64,000 nt of DNA from assembly GCA_907165065.1 (NCBI GenBank), contig OU015526.1, forward strand, positions 71,881,723 through 71,945,722, read 5' to 3'. Shown here piece by piece: positions 10,861 through 23,518 of the stretch. The notes under the pieces are model-generated. The model made no database searches. It worked only from the letters and a program-made list of their open reading frames with translations, and had not been told where the DNA came from. Origin of the DNA: Caprimulgus europaeus. Its lineage: Eukaryota; Chordata; Aves; Caprimulgiformes; Caprimulgidae. Each line of letters starts with the position of its first letter. Position 1 is the first letter of the stretch. The position numbers were made by a program, and so were the translations under genes.

Positions 10861-13800
10861 TGTAAGTCCCTATATTCTTTGGAAGTGTGATTGTCTCTCT
10901 TTTCACTCATGTCAAAAACAAATTGATCAGTTTGACTTAGGTACAATTATTCAACTTCTTAGTAAATCCAAGAAGAAGGCAGGTGGCGTGGAGAGAAGAG
11001 CATAGCAGACTTTAAAATAAAGTATAATTTAGGCCCGTAGTTTGGATCTAAATTCCAAGTGTCTAACAGCTGATACCAATATCATGATTACAAGCCTGAA
11101 GGAATATTAGTAAGGACTGCAAACAGAAGGAAGAAAGATGTGCAAGTGTAGGGATAGGAATTACTGATCTAATGAAGGCAAAAGGGATGAAAGACATCAT
11201 TATTTCCATGAAGGCATCTCTTGTACCCATAGATAAGACCATCAGTTTCAGTGAATATTTACCCATAGTGATTTGCTGTCCAAGCAACCAGTTGCAGGCT
11301 GCTACAGTTCTTGAGAGATGCAAAAGCAGAGGCCATCTGGTAACTTTGTTTATATTCAACAGTTGCAAAAATCCTTCAGATCACACCTCAAAAGTGTTTC
11401 TGCTTTATCATGTTGCTGATCATAGTCCACCAAAGACTCTAAGCAAAGAAGCTACATATGCTAGGCTTGTATCATGAGCATACAGCTGACAAAGTATGTA
11501 ATTTTTACACGCATTACAAAGAAAAGCTACTCCGTGGCTAAGATGCCATTTAATCACTAAAGCATATTATAAATAATCATGTCAGTAATGTGTTTTTATT
11601 TTGCAAAGAATAGCACTGAGCAGTAGTTATGCTGGACTATGGTTTGTTCATTGAATTATGGATCTTGTTCTATTAGTTACATAAAACATTCTCTAGAAAT
11701 ATATGTTATAGAGTTTGGTTAACAGTGATGATTTTCATTTGGAAAATAATACAGTTCATCTTAGAGAATATATTTGACCAGGTTAAATATTATTCAGAAA
11801 GTAAAACGTGCTTCCCTTTCTTATATGTAGTGTAACCTATTTTATATTAAATTGAATGTTTAGACTTCACAAGGGACACAAAATAGGACCCTAAATCAGC
11901 ACAATATGCAAAAAAATCACATTGCATATTTATCAGGGAAAATTATTTCTTCCCCAGATGAACACAGAATTTCTAAGGGGGATTAGGATGCGTTGTGGGA
12001 GAAATATTGTGAATGCATTAATTGAACACAAATTTGCCCTTTACTTCTTGACACTTCATTTGGAAAACACCAGGTAGATGTTAATTAAGATAACAAGTGA
12101 CCCATACTTTTAATCTTCTACTTTAATGACTGATGAGAATTTATGAACTTTAATATCACTTCTTCACTGATGCAGAGTTAAACATAACAGAAAGAATAAT
12201 ATACATCTAATTTAAATAGTAAAAAAATAATTCTCACTTTTGATTCCAACATATGCCTCAAAAACATAGGCAAAAAATCAAGTCTAGTTCGACATCTGTC
12301 ATCGACAGATGACAATATATCAATTTTGCTGAAGAGCTGTCTGCTAATAAGATGTTATTGGAAAGACTGTTCTTAACCAAAGGCAGGAAAGCTCTGCACT
12401 GCACATAGGAGCTAGTGTGCCTAAGAACATCTGTACATTTGTCTGATTAAAGTTTCCATTAGAAAGAACAGTCCCACCTCTCTTCTAATCCAAATATTAA
12501 AAACAGAAAAAATAACATTTGCTTATAAAATTTGCTTATCAAGTTTGCTTATCAACTAAAAAGGACGTGCCAGCTATTTCCACACATGAGTATTCTTCTC
12601 TTGCCATTAATATGAGCTTATTCATCTCAAGGAACAAGAAAGGAGAATAAATTACCCCTTTTGCAATCATGGGAAATTAGCTTTGCACTTTCCTTAAAGA
12701 ATTAAAGCAAGAATTACACTGGTAGCAGGTATTCTTATTTTAAAAAATATCTACTTCAAAACAACAATATATCAGACATGCTTTACTCACTGAATATTAA
12801 AATATCAAATATTTTTCCAGTGTTTCTATTCCAGTCTCAGCTGTAGTTCTGAATATTCAGTTTCTTGAGTTTAATAGATCTCCATGGTTGTGGACGTTGC
12901 TGAGCACGAAGGCAGGCAGGCCATTTTGGGAACAAACCAGCATAAGCTGACTCAAAAATAAGCTTTTGTTTCCTTCTAAGAAATAGTTTAGTAGACGTCA
13001 GTTTACTGAGAATCATCACTGGCTCCTGTCTAGGTAAGTCAAGTTGGTGCGTCTCAGTAGAGCTCTTCACATTAAAATTCACTGTTTTAAGTTCCCACTA
13101 ACCTTTTTGCCCAAAGTACATCCTATTCTGTATTTACTTTTTTACCAAAAGAAGTGGGATATTTGGCTCTAAAGCATTTGAATATATTATAACACTGTCC
13201 AAAGGTGCTTTTAAGGTGCCCAGTTGCAGCAGAAAGATTCAGAACTTCTGCCACATTTTTTGATGCAGGTAATTTCTTTGCAGCTTTTATTTATTTATTG
13301 AAGGCATAGACAGAAAAACCCAAACTGTAATATTTTTGTAAACCCCAGTCACTTAACTGTTGGTAGAAAAAGCATTTTACCAGTAAGAGACTCTTACACA
13401 CTGCTGAGTGTGGAACGGCTGAAGCAGGAGGGTAGCCTTCATCCTGATGCAGTGAACATTAGTGTCTCCCATTGCCCTTTTCATAATGACCACTCTCTAG
13501 ATTGACTCCAGGAAAACACGGTCACATACTATATTAAACCATTATGGTGTACATTTACAAGTAATTTGGCAAAATTCTGGTCTCTGTAGACCTTTGCCTG
13601 AATTTCTCCGTGATTTGCGTATTGCTAATCATTATGTTGAGCACTGGAGTTTTCTTTGTAATTAGTTCTTTTAAGTGCATCAAAGCTTTAGAAGACATAT
13701 ATTCATTTGACAGTTTTCTAATTGCTTTTTATGTTGTCATCTTTATGGCAAAGGAGCTTTATGGTCTTAAGCCTCTAAAAGATTTTAATTTTTCCTGGAA

Positions 13801-13953
13801 CTTTTATTAAAAGTAAGAACTGTGGTCAGATTAAATAAGTCAAACTATTTTGAAGACACATGAGGTCTTCCCAATGCATCGTTCAGTCAGTCAGACATTT
13901 TTAACCTTTTCTGTTACCAACAGACTACCCAGAAATATGACAAACCCCATCTT
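10861..13953. other. AT-rich noncoding stretch
   Basis: No gene or mobile element recognised. An 8-bp perfect inverted repeat made of two E-boxes lies at 12293-12311 (see findings). Confidence 0.55.
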
Positions 13954-14064
13954 CACAGAATCCCAGAATGGTAGGGGTTGGAAGGGACCTCTGGAGATCA
14001 TCTAGACCAACCCTCCCTGCCAAAGCAGGTTCACCTAGAGCAAGTTGCACAACACTGCATCCAT
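13954..14064 (-). mobile_element. Short CR1 3'-end fragment
   Basis: The plus strand reads CACAGAATCCCAGAATGG followed by the GTTGGAAGGGACCTCTGGAGATCATCTAG-type block. This is the reverse complement of the CR1 3' untranslated end. Only about 110 bp is preserved and no coding part remains. Confidence 0.88.
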
Positions 14065-14421
14065 CTTACTCTTTGACAGTAAAGATTTGTTTCATATTTA
14101 TTACTATCTAAACCAGACTAGCTGTAACAATAATCAGCTAGGATCACTCTGGGAAATTTATTACACATACTAGCAAAATGCATTGTCAAGCAGATTGGTT
14201 TTTTCTTATCCATATTAAATGACCTTTTCTTTCATCAGTCACCTGTGCATATGCCAAACAAGATTTTTATTTTTCCCTTTGCAGCATTTGCCTCAGTTAT
14301 TTGTGGACTCTCCCCTCCATTAGTACTCAGTGGTGTCATATTATTCAGTCTTAATAAAAGGCTCCACAAGCCTTTTGCTCCAGTAGTACTAATCACTTTT
14401 GCCACTGTACTTTCAACTTTT
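14065..14421. other. Noncoding spacer
   Basis: Between the CR1 fragment and the solo LTR. Nothing recognised. Confidence 0.5.
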
Positions 14422-15086
14422 TGTAATAGTTTCACTGGGCTAGCCCTTGGCTAGCAGCCAACACGGCCGTTTCCCCACTTCCCTCCCACCCCCAGGGGGT
14501 AGGGGAGAGGATTTGGGGCAAGGATTAGGAGGCTTGTAGGTTGAGATAAAAACAGTTTAATAATAGAAATAAAAGAAAATTTTTAAAAAACCCTAAAGAA
14601 TTAATATTAAAATAGTAGTGATAATGATAACAGTAATAAGATATGCAAATGAGTGATAACTCAGTGGAACTGCTTACCACCCACTGATAAGCCCAGCCTG
14701 TTCCCAGATAAATATCCCAGAGGAGCAACAATCTTAAACCGAAACTGCAACCCCGGAAGAGCGAGAGCCTGAGAGAAAACCCGTGCAAATCCACCCCCCC
14801 TTTCTGGTCAGCCCTGGAAAATATACTAAACATGATGGGATATGATCTGGAATATTTCATTGGCACATCCAAATGCCAGTTCTGGGGTTTGCTATTCACT
14901 GCGCTTCTCCCTCCCAGTCCTAATGCAGCTGTGAACCAGCCAAACACAGTGGCCTTGAGCTCCAGCAGCAACTAATAACATTGGTACTTTTATCAATTAT
15001 GTTCTCAAAGCAAGTCTGAACTGAAACCAAAACACGGTTCTAACTACTGAGAAGAAAATTAACTCTAACCTAGAAAAACCAGGACA
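14422..15086 (-). mobile_element. Solo LTR (second LTR family), copy 1
   Basis: Read on the minus strand, this 665 bp LTR starts TGTCCTGGTTTTTC and ends ACTATTACA. The 5-bp target duplication CTTTT is perfect (14417-14421 and 15087-15091). A polyadenylation-type ATTAAA lies on the minus strand at 14556-14561. The element at 36618-37261 is a second copy of the same family in the same orientation and aligns along its whole length. No gag or pol adjoins it, so it is a recombined solo LTR. A 148-codon open frame (-, 14525-14971) lies within it and is only partly open in the other copy. Confidence 0.92.
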
Positions 15087-16539
15087 CTTTTTCATTAACC
15101 AAGGCTGGGTTGACATTAGCAATGCAGAACAGATCAGTAGATCAAATCAGATGGTGCTAAGCACACTCCATCACCATCCCCACTTTGAAAGTTTCAGAGT
15201 TTCTCTTTATACTACGTGTCTTCTAGACTGCAGCTGCAGTCTGCAGCTCTTTTTTTTTTTAATCCAAGATTTGATTCATCCAACTCTTGAAAACTCAGAT
15301 TTTTAGCTTAAGAGAAGAAAAAGTTTCAACAACAATATAAACTCTTTAATGTTGCTAATTTGTAAGTAAACATTATAGAAAGTGAAACTTACTTTTGTGA
15401 GAGGTATTTAACTGATGCACAAGATCAAGCCGAGCTTTCAGCTCTTTGGTAACTGGGACACTCCAGAACTTCCAGTTGTAAACCAAGGCTGCTCCTGGTT
15501 CATCTGGGAAGTCTATCACAACTGTTTAGTTCAAGTATGTTGTGAAATATTCAAGATGGGCTTAAATAATATTTAAATGTATCAAATATTTTTGCATTTA
15601 GTGGAAGATGAACCGTGGGTGTAGGTTATATTCAGACAGCTAGCATGAACATGCAATTCAACAAGTCTCGTTAGTTTGCTAATGACCTAATGTTTGTTAA
15701 TAACACACCTCTGAAAAACTGAAAAGCTGAAAAGCTTTGGAATTTACTACAATATGTGGTAAATTCCAAGTCTCTGTTCACATTGGAGACTGTTGCACTG
15801 TTTTCCTATCTTTTAGTTTCACTGCTGGGGTATTTTCATAGTTTATCACATGGTTTATTCAGATAACCAATGCTTTCATTTCCCTCTCCTCCCCCCTGCC
15901 CCCCCTCAGAAATGTGGAATAGAAACTTAATTGTTATAGAAATTTTTATTGTAAAATCTGTTCACAAAGATGCATTTCATTTTATACCTGAGGCATAAGA
16001 TGAATTCCTTTAAAAAAAAAAATAAAATCAAACATATGTGTGAATAACTGCTTTAACAGAATACAAACATCCTTTTTGACCTTTATGTAACAATCACCTG
16101 CCCATCACTGTATGTAGTAGTAGATGCAAGTAGATTATTTACATGTGAAATAACTGGTACTGTTCAAATAGCACCCATGTTTCAATCCGTGTGCTCTTGC
16201 AAGTCTCTGTATATCACAACTGCATAAGACATTCTTGAAACTCTTTGAGGCTCCTGGAAAGCTATTTGCAAGATATCCAGTGTCATAAACATATTGTGCA
16301 GAATGTGAATAATTTGTCTATCAGACAATGTATAAGCAGTTCTTCCCTACACTTCTGTGGGAATATAACAGAATATTGGTGAGGAGGACTGTAAATACAC
16401 TCAAGCCACTTGCAGCTGGGGTGTTGAAAAACACATACATCACACTACTAATCACTGTTTAGTCTTATGTGCTTGACAAGTAAAACATCTGCCTTTAGAT
16501 AACATAGGCCTGGGATAGACTCAGACACCAAACATGCCT
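15087..16539. other. AT-rich noncoding stretch
   Basis: No gene recognised. A near-perfect hairpin lies at 15737-15769 (separate entry). A C-rich run is present at about 15885-15906. Confidence 0.5.
15737..15769. repeat. Near-perfect inverted repeat (hairpin)
   Basis: The left arm TTGGAATTTACTACA and right arm TGTGGTAAATTCCAA pair over 15 positions, with one G-T wobble at RNA level, around a 3-base loop ATA. At DNA level 14 of 15 positions match. The stem is too short for a typical microRNA precursor, and no adjacent element explains it. Confidence 0.8.
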
Positions 16540-16815
16540 GGGATTCCTGCCCTGCTGTGAGAAAGATCAAAGCACAATGGAAAACTACTACCTGCAAAAA
16601 ATCCCTGATACATACAGGCAAAAGCAGCAGGTTTGGAATCTCTCACTCTCACTCTAACAAGGACCAAGCTCCACGGTGCCTGCGTTCCTGTTCATGTGCC
16701 TCTGCCCTGGGTGCTGCTTTGGAGATCCCTCGGTTTGTGAGGTAGTGAGAATAAATTTGCTTTTTGCAAATTTTGTGGTTGGTTTTGTGGTTGTTCCTGC
16801 ATCCTGCCTGTGTCA
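16540..16815 (+). mobile_element. Possible LTR remnant (unconfirmed)
   Basis: A locally GC-richer block ends with GAGAATAAATTTGC, then a GT-rich tract (TTTTGTGGTTGGTTTTGTGG), then CCTGCATCCTGCCTGTGTCA. AATAAA followed by a GT-rich stretch and a CA end is the arrangement of an LTR R-U5 end. The 5' boundary is not clear and no matching target duplication was found, so the call is tentative. Confidence 0.35.
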
Positions 16816-18213
16816 GCTCATAGAATTTCAAACTTTCACTATTTAAATTTCCATACTACATTTGAATCAAAGTTAGAATGTCCTGATACTTGGCTTGTGA
16901 CTAACACATTTTTCTTCTAAGCAAAAGGACAAAGAAGGTCTCAAAAACTGTTTAATAGATTACTGTAGAACAGTAATGCTATTACTGAAGTAATTCCCAT
17001 CATGAAAGGTGATTTGAGTATGAAAGCAGTCTTACAAATAGCTTCAGATCCTCTTACTTGGGATATTTTCTGTAAAATTAAATGTAACCTGAAAAAGATC
17101 CCCTAGACAATACACAATCACATTTTTTTTTTCCTTTTCTGATTCCTATGTGGAAAGATGCTCCATTTGCATGTCTATGAAAATAAAAAAAAAAAAAGTT
17201 GACTTAGTCACAAAAGACTGTGAGACTAAAAAGTCCACTATTTACTAACATCCAGATCTTCAGTCTTAATCAGAGTAGTTCCATTGAGGTAAAATTTATG
17301 CTAGCTAAGAATCTGTCCTTAGATTTAGTGTTCTCATTAGTAATGAAGCAGAAAGATGGGTTTACAAAATCAAGAGTGAGGAAACAGAAGAAAAAAGAAA
17401 GAAATATTCTGGCAGCAATCCAGTATTCATAACTGAACTAATGTTCAATTACTGTGAAACGTTTTATGGAAATAAATGTTAGTTCTACATGAATCTCAAA
17501 TTAGTTTGTTACAATCAGTGCTATTAAAATGATTAAAATAAAGTGTTACTAATATGCCAAATGACTGTGATTGCAGTTTCATAAAACTAGTGTTTAATAT
17601 CCATCAGAGATAAAAGATTTTTTTCTCTAATAACTAAACACAATGATGTGTCTAAATCATTTGTAATTATGACATTGATGAAAATGTTAATTAGACTTTT
17701 AAAAGGAATTAACATAGTGCAATATGTAAAATACATTAGAATACCTCAATGTTACTTAAGTAACATGAAACTACTCTTTGTAGCCATTTTATATAAGCAA
17801 AACAGGAAAATGAAAATCATTACATCATAAAATAATTTGCTTGTTTTCATTTTTTTTTTCCAAAATCCAAACTGTTTATGAACGTATTATTTGAACGTAC
17901 CATTTTGTATTATGGTACTCAAAATACTGAATTCAACCACTGTTTTCAGATCCCTAAATAACAGTTTAAAAACAAAACTGAAGTACTTACACAAATATAC
18001 ACTATTCATAAATAACAATTCATCCTGGGGGAAAAACATGAAATTATGTGAATCTATTCAACCTGAATATTTCAAACAGCCTTTTCCAATGGGTAATAAC
18101 ACATTTTGGTTACAACATAATGTGCAATTTTATTCACTAATTTATTCAAGAAGCAGTTGCACAAGTGCCACAGTCACTGCTGCAATTTTCCTAATGAAAA
18201 AGGTTTTACTTAA

Positions 18214-18235
18214 AACACACACACACATGCACACA
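18214..18235. repeat. (CA)n microsatellite
   Basis: A short CA-repeat interrupted by one TG (ACACACACACACATGCACACA). Confidence 0.85.
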
Positions 18236-18460
18236 ACTTCTCAACAGATTTTAAACATAGCACATCTACAGAGTTAACAGTTAAAGCAGAATCAGAAGGA
18301 TAATATCTACACAGAAAATGGCATAACTCGTACTGTGTTTTCCAAGATTTAAGTTTCTCAAGAAACCTGCTAGTATTAAACGTTTAATTTTCTGTCTAAT
18401 TTTGAACTGTGTCATTTAAATACCATCCTTCCTGTGTGAGTGGAAAATAACCATCAAGCA

Positions 18461-18530
18461 TTTGGGACATACATACATACACACACACACATATATATTA
18501 TATATATGTATATTATATATATATGTACAC
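18461..18530. repeat. Compound microsatellite (CATA)n-(CA)n-(TA)n
   Basis: Consecutive ACAT, AC and AT/TATA repeats, including two blocks of ATATATAT separated by GTATATT. The alternating purine-pyrimidine sequence is likely to be polymorphic. Confidence 0.9.
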
Positions 18531-19532
18531 CAGTCAGTGATGGTATAGCTAACTGGCTACTAGTCATAGTAATAGTAACCAAGTATTTAATTTAGTGTCT
18601 TTTTTTGTTTCTTGGTTTCAGCTTACTCAGGATAAATATTCCAAGTGCTCTGACAAAGAAATATATGTATTTCCACCCTTCACCAGCCACCTGATGGATG
18701 CACTACCTTTTATAGCAATCTCTTGTGGAACAAAGTTTCGTAGTTCAATGCTCTGGTATTTGAACTGATGTTTACAAAATTACTTTCTTGCAGCTTTTAC
18801 TTACACAATTATTGTAACAAATTCTGTGACTTTTTTTCTTCTTGGCCTAAAGAATTTTGATTCTGCCTTTTTTTTTTTTTTTACGTGGTCTAAAAAAATA
18901 CGAAAAAGCAAGCATGGACCCTCTTCCCCTTTGCTGAATGGAAGGTAGTTCTGAAGTTTCTGAAACTCAGATGACTAAGTGACTAACGGCATAACTACCA
19001 TTTTTAGACAAGTTCTCTGAAAGGACAGATGTCTTATGTGAGTTGACTAAAGTCAGAAAAACAAGTGACATTAGACAAATACTCTCAGCAAAATCCACTT
19101 TAACATCTGTAGATTTTCCATTCTTTGTAGATTACTAAATAGTTTGTCTAGGTAAGCAGTAAAGAAACACCACTTAGTTCTGTGTCCTATGATTTATTTT
19201 TAAGTTAAACCACATTCACTTACAGGATCATAGTCAAGTTAAAAAAACAAAGCTTTTTGAGGGAAACCAAACACAAGTCATTAAGACTGGTGTTTTTAAA
19301 GGCTTTTAGTATTGTATTTTACATCAAACAATAACTGAATAGAATGCAAGCTTCATCTGAAACTCGAGACTCCCCTACTCACAGGTAATTGTGAGTCTAA
19401 CAAGTCATACCATCTCATCTGCTCCTTTTTGTATCATAAACGAAGTATTTGCTGTACATGGGCAGATTGACCAGAAAATACATTATTTCTCCCACTGAAG
19501 CCCATCTATAGTTGCTAGCTACTATACTCTAC

Positions 19533-19581
19533 TGAAAAAAAAAAAGAAAAAGAAAAAAAAAAGAAGAAGAAAAAAAAAAAA
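19533..19581. repeat. A-rich simple repeat
   Basis: A runs interrupted by single G bases, with two GAA units, about 49 bp. This could be an old poly(A) tail, but no retrocopy is visible upstream. Confidence 0.8.
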
Positions 19582-22506
19582 GATGAGTCTCTGCTTCATC
19601 AGACTGAGAAGTTTCAAACCTTTCAAACCTGCCAATGGCCAATGCTGAGCCAATCAGCAGTGATATTTAAAGAGGGGTGGGTAAAAAAAAAACCCTAAAA
19701 ATTCAGTAATCTCACCACTGCTTTCTTCTCTACTTTGAAAAGTTGCTTCCAAGACACGAGGAGGGTGAAATGAAATGATAGATCAAGAACTCAAGTCAAG
19801 TCAGGAAACGGGGCGTTTCCATACCAAGCTTTATTATCCCAGAAAAGGGGGCCAGGCACTGGTTTACCCTACTTTAAACCAACCCACATTGGCAGAGGCC
19901 TAAGAGAACATTTCAGTGCAACAAGGCTTTCCTGCCTTTGGTCATGATTCATTCGGGATGTCATTGACAGGTCATGAGAATAATCAAGAAGATAACTGTG
20001 AGTACTATGGGCTTACAAAGAAGTTAGGACATCCAATGGCAAGGAGCTAACTTCTAGGAGTGATATTTCAAACAGTTCTCTTTATTAAAGGACAAAAAGA
20101 ATGGCAACAACAACAAAAAAGAGATCCATAACAGACAGGCTATTCAGAAATGTTGATTCTTGTAAAGTGGAAGTTACCTTCCTATAAGTAACTATTGGTG
20201 CACTTAATTGGCTATGGCGATCAATACTACCTCTATTTTTTTTTAATCTTAACTGCAGAAACCAGTAAAAAAATCCTCCAACCAATATGACTAAGAAAGT
20301 GTAAGAGGCAGTTTACAAATGTGTTTGTCTACAGCCCTGGATTTTGTGTCCTTTCATTAGGCTTTTTGTGCTACTTTTTCTAGTGACATTAAGAATTCGA
20401 AAATTGAGCTAACCAGAACACAGTGCATCTGAGCACTGTTAGTAATGCCAATCTACATTGGAGCTAAATAATTCTGTTTCCAGACAACATTTAGGTCTGA
20501 TACCAATACAAGCTGTTACTAAATGCAGGACACAACATTTTTTTCCTCACTCAGTGCCCTTCAAGTTTAAAATTGCATTATGTGACAAGCGTTGTATACT
20601 GAAAGTGATTGCAAATTGCCAGAAGAGAGGATTCCAAGTACATTTCAAGAGCCCTTCAGACATACCAAATTCATTGAAAACTGTTTTTCTTAGATCTGTA
20701 TTTGTACATGTTTTTTTCAAATTATATTCTAAGATTGTTTCTTCTCAGAGAAATTTACACTATATGTTTTCTATTTAAAGACATAATTGTTCTTGTATAA
20801 GGACAAAAATTGTTTTGCAAAGGATTGGAACACAGAAAAGTGGCCTTTCCAAATTGAAAGGTATTTTCATGATTCAAAATATACTCTAAAAGAATCAATT
20901 TGAGACAACTGAAACTCCTCTGTTCAGTGTAGTTATTTCATAACATGAACAGGAAAAAACTAATCCTTTAAAATGAATAGCAGTTCAAATAAAGCCAAAA
21001 TGTCGTGTTCTGAAAACTTAATGTAAAAACATGGAACATTCTGTAGTATTGAAGCTCTCCTTTTCCTCTTCTCTCTCTAGAGTTTTTGTTCAAAATTATA
21101 TTTGGAGAAAATGTTTTATTACATTTAACATTTTCTTTCCAATCCCAGTAGTTGCACAGTCAACACTAACATTTTTGGAGCTGTGATTTTTATGAGCTTT
21201 TAGTCACAACCCTGTTACTGAGGTAGTTCATATGAAAGGCCACTAACACTGGAATACACATTTGCCACTCTTAAAATACCATTTATATTTAAAACAAAAA
21301 CTCTAAACCCACACAGCATCCCACAATGGAGTAGAACCAATAGCACACACATGCAAAGAGAGAAATCAGAATGCAAAACACCTATTGCTTGGAGACTTAA
21401 ATTCAAAGCTGAAGTCCTGACAGAGGTCTCTCACATCTCAGAATTAGCTATAGCCCAGGAAATAAAGTTTTTAGCATTGCTAGTAAAAAACCATGGACAT
21501 TGTACAGAGCCAACTGTACCAGATCTTGGGGCTGGGATTGTCTTACCATGGCCCCAGCTGGGTTTAGCTGTGAGAATAACTGTTAAGCAAGCAAGTGATC
21601 ATTGCTGCCTCTGCAGGCACTGGCTCCAGAAGAGCTAGGGGTGGAAAAAGCCTAATCCTTCCCAGGCCATCCCTGAGGAACCATCAGCAGGCCCATGGGT
21701 GCCCAGGGAGGCACTGGGGCCACTCCTGGGCATCAGGGAGAAGGATGTGTGCTGGGAGGAGGGAACACCTCAATAAGCCCAAGCAAACTGCGACTGAGGG
21801 GAAAGTGATCTCCAGCACCCCCACCCCATTCTGATTGCTGCTCCTTAAAAAATTAGCAGTATCACTCTTCAGAAAGGGCATCACAAGTGTAAGCCAGACA
21901 AACAACAGAGAAACAAGGTGTGTTCCCTTTCGTCAGTAATATTTTCAGTGTAGCAGTTTCCACCCCCCTTACCATCTTATCTTGACCAATGTTTACCTAT
22001 ACTTCAAGTGCGGTTTACCTTTCAAACTACCAGGTTATTAGCCGTTAAAGAGTAGTATTCTTTTGCATCCTCTGGTTTTGATCAGAAGTAACATTCTATA
22101 CCAAAATCACGATGAGAAGTATTAAGAGAAAAAGAAAAATAAATCTGTTTTAATTGAATTCTTCTGATGAAGCATCATGTAGCAGAAGAATTTCAGCTTA
22201 GATCTGATTACAATAGTAAGTGAAAATTATCTCATAGAATTAGATGACAGAGTAAGTAAGACAAAAGTATACTTTAGAACATTAGATGAAGTAAAAATTG
22301 GCAAAAATTATCTGGAGATACATTCAGTTTAGTTTTTTATTTTGTGTCAACACCTTTACACTTAAGAGGAGCCCAACAATAATATATCATTTTACAGTTA
22401 AGAGGAAATACATATGTTAAAAAAAAAAAAGTTGCAATGTCAGATTACCAAAAAAGTGACAGATTGTTAGAAAGAATGACACTTAAAAGATAAATTCGCT
22501 GACAAA

Positions 22507-23268
22507 TTGAGGAAGTGTGGATTAGATGATCAGGTAGTGAGATGGACTGTGAACTGGCTGGTGGGAAGAAGCCAGAGAGTGGTGGTCAACAGGGCAGAGT
22601 CTAGTTGGAGACCTGTGTCTAGTGGAGTCCCTCAGGGGTTGGTACTGGGTCCAGTACTATTCAATATATTCATAAATGACCTGGATGAGGGAATTGAATG
22701 CACTGTCAGCAAGTTTGCTGATGATAGAAAGCACGGAGGAGTGGCTGACACACCAGAGGGCTGTGCTGCCATCCAGAGAGACCTGGACAGGCTGGAGAGC
22801 TGGGCAGGGAAAAACTTGATGAAATATAATAAGGGCAAGTGTAGGGTGTTTCATCTGGGCAGGAACAACCCCAGGTTCCAGTATAGGTTGGGAAATTATC
22901 TCCTAGAGAGCAGTGTAGGGGAAAGGGATCTGGGAGTCCTGGTGGACAGCAGGATGACCATGAGCCAGCACTGTGCCCTTGTGGCCAGGAAGGCCAATGG
23001 CATCCTGGGGTGCATTAGAAGGGCTGTGGTTAGTAGGTCAAGAGAAGTTCTTCTTCCCCTCTACTCTGCCCTGGTGAGGCCACATCTGGAATATTGTGTC
23101 CAGTTCTGGGCCCCACAGTTCAAGAAGGACAGGGAACTGCTTGAGAGAGTCCAGCGAAGAGCCACCAAAATGATTAAGGTAGTGGAGCATCTCCCTTATG
23201 AGGAAAGGTTGAGGGAGCTGGGCCTCTTTAGCTTGGAGAAGAGGAGGCTGATGGGGGGACCTTATTAA
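22507..23268 (+). pseudogene. CR1 ORF2 reverse transcriptase, C-terminal half
   Basis: 253 codons without a stop encode the palm-to-thumb part of the CR1 reverse transcriptase, which copies CR1 RNA at a nicked target. Visible motifs are the VDW/VKNWL-like start ([18 protein letters not shown]), the [21 protein letters not shown] block, and the catalytic box [10 protein letters not shown] with its two aspartates at about residues 70-72. Near the end is the [14 protein letters not shown] motif. The amino-terminal endonuclease and the first catalytic aspartate are missing through truncation. The frame ends just before the coding sequence resumes in another frame at 23282, so one small frameshift separates the two parts. 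Confidence 0.9.
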
Positions 23269-23281
23269 TGTTTATAAATAT

Positions 23282-23518
23282 TTGAAGGGTGAGTGTGAGG
23301 AGGATGGGGCCAGGCTCTTCACAGTGATGACCAATGATAGGACAAGGGGCAATGGATGTAAGCTGGAACACAGGAGGTTCTGCTTAAATTTGAGGAGGAA
23401 CTTCTTTACAGTAAGAGTAACAGAGCACTGGAACAGGCTGCCCAGGGAGGTTGTGGAGTCTCCTTCTCTGGAGACATTCAAGACCCACCTGGATGCCTTC
23501 CTGTGTGAACTCATCTAG
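23282..23518 (+). pseudogene. CR1 ORF2 carboxy terminus, shifted frame
   Basis: 78 codons form the typical end of CR1 ORF2 ([20 protein letters not shown], then [19 protein letters not shown]). It lies 13 bp after the preceding frame ends and in a different frame, which indicates an indel near 23260-23280. The natural stop is followed by the 3' untranslated region and octamer tail. Confidence 0.88.

Larger units (their letters stand above)
16816..22498. other. AT-rich noncoding stretch
   Basis: No gene recognised. It contains the simple repeats listed separately and a GC-richer, repeat-like patch at about 21520-21840 that I could not assign. Confidence 0.5.

Noticed and set aside
15737..15769. 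MicroRNA precursor
   Set aside because: The stem is only 15-16 bp, well below the roughly 30 bp or more of a precursor hairpin, and does not extend into the flanks.
18461..18530. CRISPR-like or satellite array
   Set aside because: It is an ordinary compound microsatellite with 2-4 bp units and no spacers.
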